Assembly (NCBI GenBank): GCA_029237695.1
Contig: CM055274.1
Coordinates: 70,360,828-70,424,827 of the forward strand
Source: Conchocele bisecta
Lineage: Eukaryota > Mollusca > Bivalvia > Lucinida > Thyasiridae
Reading direction: 5' to 3'
DNA length: 64,000 nt
In this document: positions 56,948-64,000 of the stretch, piece by piece
How positions within the stretch are numbered: position 1 is the first letter of the stretch
How the letters are laid out: the number at the start of each line of letters is the position of its first letter
The notes under the pieces: model-generated
What the model saw: the letters and a program-made list of their open reading frames with translations, nothing else
Database searches by the model: none
Told to the model about the DNA's origin: nothing
Position numbers and translations under genes: made by a program

Positions 56948-57283
56948 GGGCAGGCCTGCGCGTCAATTCCGGATAAGATAGCTTGTTTGAAGTCTGTCCA
57001 CAATTGGTCAACACACTTACCTTGTACGGGTTTGCATGAAGGTATCCCTGAAAGTGGCCATGCATGTGCTCTTTGAATGCATCCCACTCTGCTCGTTTAT
57101 ATAGCAGTACCTGTCTAGGCCCTGATTCACTGATCTGTGGTTTTATGGTTTTATACTAACCTCAGTATACACAATATCATGGTCTGACAATCCAGGCAGA
57201 GTTTTATCTTTCTTGATTAGAGTAGGGTTGTTGGTTAAAAACAAGTAAAAAGTGGAAATAAATGTGTTCCAAAAAGCAAATAG
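56948..57283 (-). pseudogene. LINE endonuclease fragment, frameshifted and interrupted by a MITE
   Basis: Minus-strand fragments match the end of an APE-type endonuclease and the linker to RT in non-LTR retrotransposons: FLTNNPTLIKK, LPGLSDHDIVYTEVSIKP (the SDH motif holds the catalytic His), QVLLYKRAEWDAFKEHM, and VDQLWTDFKQAILSGIDA. An 8-bp tandem duplication (ATAAAACC twice, about 57146-57161) shifts the frame, and another 1-nt shift falls near 57015. The upstream side ends where a 231-bp MITE begins at 57284. Confidence 0.65.
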
Positions 57284-57514
57284 CAGGCGCGGATCCAGGA
57301 TTTCGGGTTGGGGGGGGGGGGGGGGGCTGCGTTTTGGCCCATTTTGGAGCACACATATTGACACTGTCACAGTATGTAAATTTAGACATGATTTTTTTTA
57401 TTGAAAACGTTTATTTTTTGGTTGCACCCCCCAATAAACAATAAATTCACAACGCGAATGTAGAAACGTGCCTTGTACCTTGTAAAAAATCTCCGCCCCC
57501 TGAATCCGCCCGTG
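57284..57514. mobile_element. Poly-G MITE inserted in LINE remnant, TSD AATAG
   Basis: 231 bp; CAGGCGCGGATCCAGG at the left and CTGAATCCGCCCGTG at the right, flanked by AATAG at 57279-57283 and 57515-57519, with a G tract after the left end. It interrupts sequence reading as a LINE endonuclease on the minus strand, so it is younger than that LINE copy. Confidence 0.8.
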
Positions 57515-57799
57515 AATAGTACAAGTAAACTACATGTTGAATGGGAAAATATATCAATATTTCCTGCTCTGATACTGCTAATACAACAGCAATTGTATGA
57601 AAACACTGTTTTATCCACGAAAAAGTTGGAGCTAGAAAAAATGACGTTAGGTGCTCGACGCATGCGCAAATTCTTCTCGACATATCCAAATTGGCAGGAC
57701 TATATATCATATTAAAGCTAGGAGCATTAATACATCATAATCCAATAATATCACTTAACTTATGACTACATTTGTGAGTTCCGTTTTTTCCTTGTTTTA

Positions 57800-58275
57800 T
57801 CTTAGGGTAACTCGCCCTTAAGTCGATTTCGCCCCTGAGTCGAACGTTTTTCATGAGTTATATACCCTGCATTACCGACTCCGCGCCTACTCCGTCTTTT
57901 TCTATTGATTTCTACAGGCCTCTTCTGATAAACGGGAATCAGTCTTCATTCGGCGTACATCTTATTCATAGCTTCCTGGACGCTTGAAATCAACAGCGGA
58001 GAGACAACTTTGCAGGGCGGGAATTTCAAAAAGTTAGAAATAGTAACGTCCCTTAGATGACCTATATATATTATTGTTCAGCCAAAATGTTAAACTATTC
58101 GTTTATCAATGAGATATATCATTTTAGTATCAACCAGTAGACACAATTTGGATTTTATTAGAACAGAAAACATAATAGAGGACGACCTGTATCAGATAGA
58201 CGTTTGCCCTTGTCACAAACAGCATTCGCCCTTAAGGCGAACGAGTGTTCGACCTAAGGGCAAATTATGCCGTAC
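57800..58275. repeat. CGCCCTTAAGTCGA inverted blocks
   Basis: GTAACTCGCCCTTAAGTCGA at about 57808 and, inverted, GTTCGACCTAAGGGCAAAT at about 58248, with a second GCCCTTAAGGCGAACG near 58228. Possibly the ends of an unrecognised 0.45-kb element. Confidence 0.35.
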
Positions 58276-58557
58276 AATGGTACATTCCGGAAAAGGGAAC
58301 AGTACGCATGACAAAGGCTACCTCGTATTTACAGTAGGCCGATAGAGTAAGTTGGTATGCTAAGTGCATATAATATAAATAAATAGGACAGTATATGCAG
58401 GACCACGATGTACTGCTAAAATAACATTCAAGCAATGTATGCAATTTTTATCGCCAAATGAATAAATAAAAAATGCAATAATTTACATGTTTCGACCAGT
58501 ATGTACAGGTAGGATCATGATTTACCACTAAAAAATGGTAAAAAAAAGTATGTGACC

Positions 58558-58618
58558 TTTAAAACGCTTAGCGAATGCTCTACCCATTAGGCTAGAGATG
58601 GTTGTTAGATTTCATGCA
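58558..58618 (-). repeat. tRNA-like relic
   Basis: Minus strand reads CTAGCCTAATGGGTAGAGCA then TTCGC, like a tRNA D-arm with A-box, but no B-box follows. Probably a worn SINE fragment. Confidence 0.25.
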
Positions 58619-58807
58619 CTTTTTTATGTATAATCTTAAACGTTTAAATTGACGAGTAGTCTTAAGCGTGGCAATACCTTAAGAAAACACCTCGAAAATA
58701 TGGTATTATAACTTTATTTTGTTTATAGAATATGCTTATGTGTATCTATAGCAAACATTTATTTATGTGTTTATGACTTCACCTTAACGTGCATACATTG
58801 TTTTAAG

Positions 58808-58819
58808 TATACATACATA

Positions 58820-58851
<32 letters not shown>

Positions 58852-58863
58852 CACAGACATACA

Positions 58864-58929
<66 letters not shown>

Positions 58930-58938
58930 TACATACTT
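58808..58938. repeat. (ACGC)n/(AC)n/(ATAC)n microsatellite
   Basis: Alternating purine-pyrimidine tract of about 130 bp ending 35 bp before the transposase exon 1. Such tracts can adopt Z-DNA. Cys/Ala/Val frames on the minus strand are artefacts. Confidence 0.85.
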
Positions 58939-58972
58939 ATCTAAGCTGGTCAATTGATATTTCATTTTTTAG

Positions 58973-59914
58973 ATGAGACCGTATAGCGAGGATGCAGTCA
59001 GCAGTGCCACTGTTGAGGTGAAGCATGGAATGTTGGGGTTGCGTGCGGCGGCCAGGAAATATGGTATCCCTGTTACAACACTTCATGACCGTGTTTCTGG
59101 TCATATCACGCCAGGTGCGAAGTGGGGGAGACAGCCATTAATTCCAAAACTAAAAGAACGGGAATTGCTTGATTATGCCATTAAAAGGGCCAACTTAGGC
59201 ATTGGATTTGCGAAGCCTGCATTTTTGCGATTTGCAGCCCAATTTGCGAAATCTGAAGGGATGCCCTTTAAAAATGATGTGGCCACTGAAAAATAGGTGG
59301 AGAGGTCTTAAGGAAAGACACCCGGACTTTTCATTAAGATCCCCTGAAGCAACGGCGTCCGGGCGGCACATGGCCATGTGGCCATTAAGAATAGCAAACT
59401 ACTTTGCTGCGCTGAAGGGCGCCCTAGTGAAGGATGACCCGTTGAACAAACCACAATTCATTTGGAATATGGATGAAACTGGACTCTCCATGACGTCCAA
59501 ATGCCCAAAGATTATAGCTAAACGTGGCTCCAGGGTCGTCCATACAAAAACATCGCAGTCACGCGAGTTGATTACTGTGATTGCTTGCGGCAACGCAGCT
59601 GGCACCGCCCTACCGCCGCATGTTATCATACCTGGCAAAACGAAAAGATGTTTGCAAAGTTATGTCCTACAAAATGCACCTATAGGCACGAACGTTAGTG
59701 TCTCAGACAGCGGTTGGACTAAAAATGGTATTTGTCAATTGTGGTTTAATGAAACGTTTGTGAAACATATCGGCACAGAGAGGCCGCAAATCCTGATCAT
59801 GGATGGGCACGAGTCACACCACCACGTGGAGATCGTAGAGGACGCCAGGCGGGAAAATATTATTCTCGTGGAGCTTCCGAGTCATACAAGCCACTTTACC
59901 TAGCCCTTTGACAG
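58973..59914 (+). pseudogene. Transposase exon 1: HTH_psq and most of the DDE domain
   Basis: The first frame runs 58973-59296 and the second from about 59280 to 59900. They overlap at the 1-bp insertion, so removing one base gives a continuous frame of 313 codons plus two bases. Key residues: RKYGIPVTTLHDRVSG (recognition helix region), NMDETGLS, MDGHESHH. The stop at 59901 is followed in frame by PFD and the split Arg codon, then donor GTACAT. Confidence 0.85.
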
Positions 59915-60321
59915 GTACATACTAGCTCAGCTTAAATTTCGTGACCAATGTTTCATTCAGAAACGTGTTTAATGTCTAAGAAAAGCGAGCAGTCCAGTTT
60001 GAATTAAATTAAATGAATTATCACACCAAACTTTTAAATTAGTATATTTTTTGGACAACTTCACCTGGTTTCATATCACCCTCGTATATAATAGAATACA
60101 TGTTAGGGCGGAATTTTAAGGAACTATGTTCGATAGTTCCATAAAATAATATTCAATATTACTGTATTCCCTAAACATAAGGGCCAATATTCCAAACAAA
60201 TATTTGTTTATGTTTCATAAAACAGGCACTATTTTCGTGTTCTCCAAAACCCCTGATACGGCCGCACTGGCTATATGCACGCTCCAACTGAATGTACTTA
60301 GTTTACTCCTCATGTTGACAG

Positions 60322-60506
60322 GTCAGTCTTCAAGTCACTGAAATCCAAATGGGGATCGATGTTGCACGAATTTACGTCTACAACTGGAGTTACCGCCGGA
60401 CATTCACAGTTTCTCAGATTGTTCAATGGCGCATGGAACAGCAGCGTTACGCCAAGCAACATCAAGTCCGGGTTCTTGGCGACGGGCATTTGTCCGTATA
60501 ACCCAG
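60322..60506 (+). CDS. Transposase exon 2 (end of catalytic core)
   Basis: Starts by completing the Arg codon: RSVFKSLKSKWGSM, then FLRLFNGAWNSSVTPSNIKS and GFLATGICPYNP. In Tigger/Jerky proteins this follows the third Asp directly (QPLDVSVFGPLK-like, then GI.PFNP). The acceptor is TTGACAG; the donor after CCA G is GTTATT (weak). Confidence 0.75.
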
Positions 60507-60524
60507 GTTATTATTTGATTCATG

Positions 60525-60767
60525 CAAGGGCAGATCCAGCATTTGGGGAACGGGGGAGGGAGTGTTGTTGTCCTATGTTCTAGCTTCACTGAGTGAAGAG
60601 AGTATGCTAGGGGGGTATGGGGCACTTTCCTGTGTTTTACGACATTTAAATGGTAAATTCAGGCTCCAACTGGTGGTAAACTGCGATCTATGTAAACTCC
60701 GTGGCTGAAAGGGTGAGGGTGGGGGTTGCAACCCGGAAACCCCCCCCCCCCTCTAGATCCGCCCCTG
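60525..60767. mobile_element. Poly-G MITE in transposase-gene intron 2, TSD TCATG
   Basis: 243 bp; left CAAGGGCAGATCCAG, right CTAGATCCGCCCCTG, flanked by TCATG at 60520-60524 and 60768-60772; G and C tracts inside the ends. It begins 18 bp after the exon-2 donor of the pogo-like gene. Confidence 0.75.
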
Positions 60768-61262
60768 TCATGGACCATATTGTAACATCAGAGTAAGTGT
60801 TAGGTCATCGAGGCGAGCTGATAGCCTATCAATCTTTTCAAATTACCACAATAAATTCAATACTACTACGTCACTAGGTCGCCGACCACTGATTGGCTGT
60901 GAAAAAGGAGACTTAATAACTTAAAGGGGCATTTTAGGATTTAAAAAAAAAATAATATAACAAATAAAAATGTCTTAATTTTCATTATGTCCCTGCGTAA
61001 AGTGATTTAAATCGAAGATATATGTACGACGGCTGGGTAGTTTCTAATTTCACCGATATTGGTACATACACATCAGATTTTGCTATCTTGTTGAACACGA
61101 CAGGATAGAAATCATACATTTAATGGTAAAAATAGAAACATCCGAGCGGTCTAAGTATTATCATACAACTTCAAATAAACCACTGTACACTTTTTTATAT
61201 TATCAGTTTAAGCAAGATGTAAGCGGCATAATTTATTAATTGTTAATGTCACGATAACGCAG

Positions 61263-61400
61263 GTGCGATCCCCCAGGAAGCCTACGAACCGGCAGAGCTG
61301 TATGATGCAGAATATGACGACAACACCTCTGGAGCAGGGAGTGTGCCGGCTGTCAACGAATCTTCCCTGCCCGTGTCCACTTCCACAGCTACGAACCGAG
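61263..61400 (+). CDS. Transposase exon 3
   Basis: 138 nt (2 + 135 + 1). Joined to exon 2 it reads YNPGAIPQEAYEPAELYD, matching the PFNPDAIPxxAFAP stretch after the DDE domain in this family, which fixes the intron boundary. It continues acidic and Ser/Thr-rich (NTSGAGSVPAV, SSLPVSTSTATNR). Acceptor CGCAG, donor GTATTT. Confidence 0.7.
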
Positions 61401-61792
61401 GTATTTATTTTAATTTTCACGGGCATGAACCAAACCTTTCTTAGTAATAATGTAAGAAAAACTATAAAATATGTATTTACGATCTTATTATTGAAATCTT
61501 CAATGCATAGGTATATATACAATATGGTGTCGAGAAACTGCCGTGCGCTCCTCGCTGAACATATATGGAAATGTATGGAATTCGTACTGAACTTTAAGAT
61601 ATACACCCACAGGAAGGTCACTTCGTTGCTGATACGACTGCTGCATTTTATATAACAATATCCTCAGTGTACGAATATAATAGTGTGGTCTCTGTATTTA
61701 AAAGTGTATTTATATTATTGATTCCTGATCATAAATATACTCTGTATTTTCCAGAGCTTGTGTTTCCTTAATGTGCATATTCGATATTTCAG

Positions 61793-61837
61793 ATATGGAG
61801 ATCACAGTACCTGATCCAGTTGTTGAAGTAATCATAG
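61793..61837 (+). CDS. Transposase exon 4 (small, 45 nt)
   Basis: A 45-nt exon in phase 1 on both sides encoding MEITVPDPVVEVII, with acceptor TATTTCAG and donor GTATGT. Support comes from splice signals and phase rather than from similarity. Confidence 0.5.
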
Positions 61838-62234
61838 GTATGTATTATACTAACATCACGAAGTAACACTACAATTTAATCATCGGTTTTAATTTGAAGT
61901 TGGCCAGTTAATGCTTCATGAAATTCATTGTTTTATGCAATCATATACAGATGTAAAGTCTATCCACGTTCGATTTGTTTAGTCTCGCATAGTTTACTAT
62001 CCGTAGTGCTGTTATATCAGATTGTATCAGACTGTAGGAAAATATTTGTAATACAACTAACGCGATTATTTGCGCAGATTTAGCTACATTTTCTGCGTGT
62101 CTTTTGTCATATAACTGGTTTGCACTTGTTAAAAGTGTGAAGTTATTTATACATTAGTTTTCATGATGGTTCCTGAATGTAACGGCCCAGAAAACGAACT
62201 TAGAACTCACTTCACTGAGAGTTGATAAGTACAG

Positions 62235-62411
62235 TCTCGAATTCCACCACAGACAATTCAGGTACGCACTACTGCACTACGCATGAACTACATGAAGCGC
62301 CGGTGTTACCCAGTGCCAGTTACGCCACTTCGCCGGACGTATCCGAATCATGCTACCCGCCATTCTACACTGGTACAAATATCGATCAGACAGCCGCTAC
62401 AGCGACGACAG
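62235..62411 (+). CDS. Transposase exon 5
   Basis: 177 nt (2 + 174 + 1). Encodes SNSTTDNSGTHYCTTHELHE, then PVLPSASYATSPDVSESCYP and a Thr/Ala-rich end. Low-complexity Ser/Thr-rich C-terminal tail. Acceptor AAGTACAG, donor GTATTT. Confidence 0.55.
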
Positions 62412-62634
62412 GTATTTATTATATACATACCCATGAAATACATAGTTATATGATGTAAATAAGTCATATGTTCTCATCGATGAAATAAACAGCTTCCGGT
62501 GAAAATACGACTACTTCCGCTATATATATTCATAAAATCTATGTTCGGGACAACAGCGCACATATGCTGCAAATACACATTCATTACCGTATGCAGTCTA
62601 AAAAAAAACTGCTAATTTCCATGGAGCGGTAGAT

Positions 62635-62790
62635 AATAAATAGAATATTCATATGTTTGCAACGAATATGACATATATGTTCATCGAGTGGTGTGAAATG
62701 TCCAAATGAATTATGGACATTTCACACTACTCGATGAACATACATGTATATATATATGTCATATTCATTGCAAAAATATGAATATCATCT
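62635..62790. repeat. 150-bp hairpin in transposase-gene intron 5
   Basis: ATGTTCATCGAGTGGTGTGA and TCACACTACTCGATGAACAT pair around ATGTCCAAATGAATTATGGACAT; outer CAACGAATATGACATATAT and GTCATATTCATTG also pair. A small foldback MITE in the last intron. Confidence 0.65.
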
Positions 62791-62842
62791 ATTTATTACA
62801 CTGATATGACTAGATATAAATACATTGAAATCATTTCTTCAG

Positions 62843-62997
62843 GACACATTAGTACAGTATCTAATTGTAAATTACACCAAAATATAATAGAGCAAATGTT
62901 AGCGTGCTTTCACACGAGGTCGCAATTGGTAAAAGGACAAGCTAAAAGCACGGTTCAATTTACGGGACCAAAAGTACCGGATTGTAACCCGCTTTAA
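62843..62997 (+). CDS. Transposase terminal exon
   Basis: 155 nt, phase 1 start, TAA stop. Encodes HISTVSNCKLHQNIIEQMLA, later KVPDCNPL. The acceptor is CTTCAG; an alternative in-frame acceptor lies at TTAGTACAG. The start resembles that of exon 5. No homology that I recognise. Confidence 0.45.

Positions 62998-64000
<1,003 letters not shown>

Larger units (their letters stand above)
58973..62997 (+). pseudogene. pogo/Tigger-type transposase-like gene, six exons, broken
   Basis: A DNA-transposase (or transposase-derived protein) of the pogo/Tigger/Jerky group of Tc1-mariner. Order: N-terminal psq-type helix-turn-helix (residues about 10-50, HGMLGLRAAARKYGIPVTTL), a second DNA-binding region ending KERHPDFSLRSPEA, then a DDE_1 endonuclease with first Asp in IWNMDETGLSM, second in LIMDGHESHH and third in PFDRSVF, 35 residues after the second. 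Exons 58973-59914, 60322-60506, 61263-61400, 61793-61837, 62235-62411 and 62843-62997 join with GT..AG ends and consistent phases (2 then 1,1,1,1). Damage: a 1-bp insertion near 59293-59296 (GAAAAATAGG where an open frame needs GAAAAATGG) and a stop TAG at 59901-59903 where the family has Gln in HFxQPxD. The acceptor-like TTTTTTAG directly before the ATG suggests an upstream exon. I found no terminal inverted repeats around it, so it may be a host gene now decaying, an old element, or an intact gene with sequencing errors. Confidence 0.8.

Noticed and set aside
57473..57715. 80-codon frame after the MITE
   Set aside because: No start or splice context that fits and no recognisable motif; could be LINE-derived on the other strand but I could not show it.
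58771..58965. Minus-strand frame of repeated Cys-Val and Arg-Ala
   Set aside because: Pure microsatellite translation.
61208..61655. Overlapping 137- and 130-codon frames
   Set aside because: Overlap transposase exon 3 in other frames; the exon frame is supported by splice phase and the AIPQEAYEP motif.

Overview
This is eukaryotic, AT-rich, repeat-dominated DNA with small exons scattered among transposon remnants. It suggests a metazoan, most likely a mollusc and probably a bivalve. The basis is an animal-type split gene for ribosomal protein eL22, a pogo/Tigger-type transposase gene, and many palindromic MITEs and boilerplate repeats of a kind I associate with bivalve genomes. The species assignment is inference. 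There is no prokaryotic operon structure, and almost all of the longer open reading frames lie in repeats.

Three gene-scale objects stand out. (1) A complete four-exon gene for eL22 (RPL22) on the minus strand: start codon at 50428-50430, stop at 31674-31676, 137 codons spread over 18.8 kb because introns 1 (13.3 kb) and 3 (4.3 kb) are full of repeats. (2) A phase-consistent three-exon candidate gene on the plus strand (17402-22093). It encodes a predicted 70-residue glycine-rich protein with an MGCCC N-terminus (myristoyl/palmitoyl-type). I recognise no family; this is the best candidate here for something undescribed. (3) A six-exon pogo/Tigger (HTH_psq + DDE_1) transposase-like gene at 58973-62997. 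Its introns are phase-consistent, but it is broken by a 1-bp insertion and by a stop codon beside the third catalytic aspartate.

Layout. 1-17 kb holds mostly MITEs and foldback elements, including a 1365-bp element with perfect 12-bp ends, a 1.1-kb foldback of GAGAGCTCTC units, and nested insertions. 17.4-22.1 kb is the glycine-rich gene with GGGCCC-type MITEs in its first intron and a 60-bp satellite beside its last exon. 23-31 kb has piggyBac-like and mariner-like MITEs, a 1.1-kb foldback and tandem-repeat elements. 31.6-50.5 kb is the eL22 gene, whose first intron contains a 787-bp palindrome, a 2.84-kb hAT-like element, a LINE fragment and a satellite of about 15 units. 51-54.5 kb is a 2.1-kb-spaced direct duplication rich in ACGCGT palindromes. 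54.5-58.8 kb is mostly featureless, apart from a LINE endonuclease fragment interrupted by a MITE. 58.97-63 kb is the transposase gene.

Apart from splicing within each gene, the genes show no functional linkage. The biology of the window is mainly transposon biology: at least seven non-autonomous families, several with clear target-site duplications, and repeated cases of one element inserted into another.
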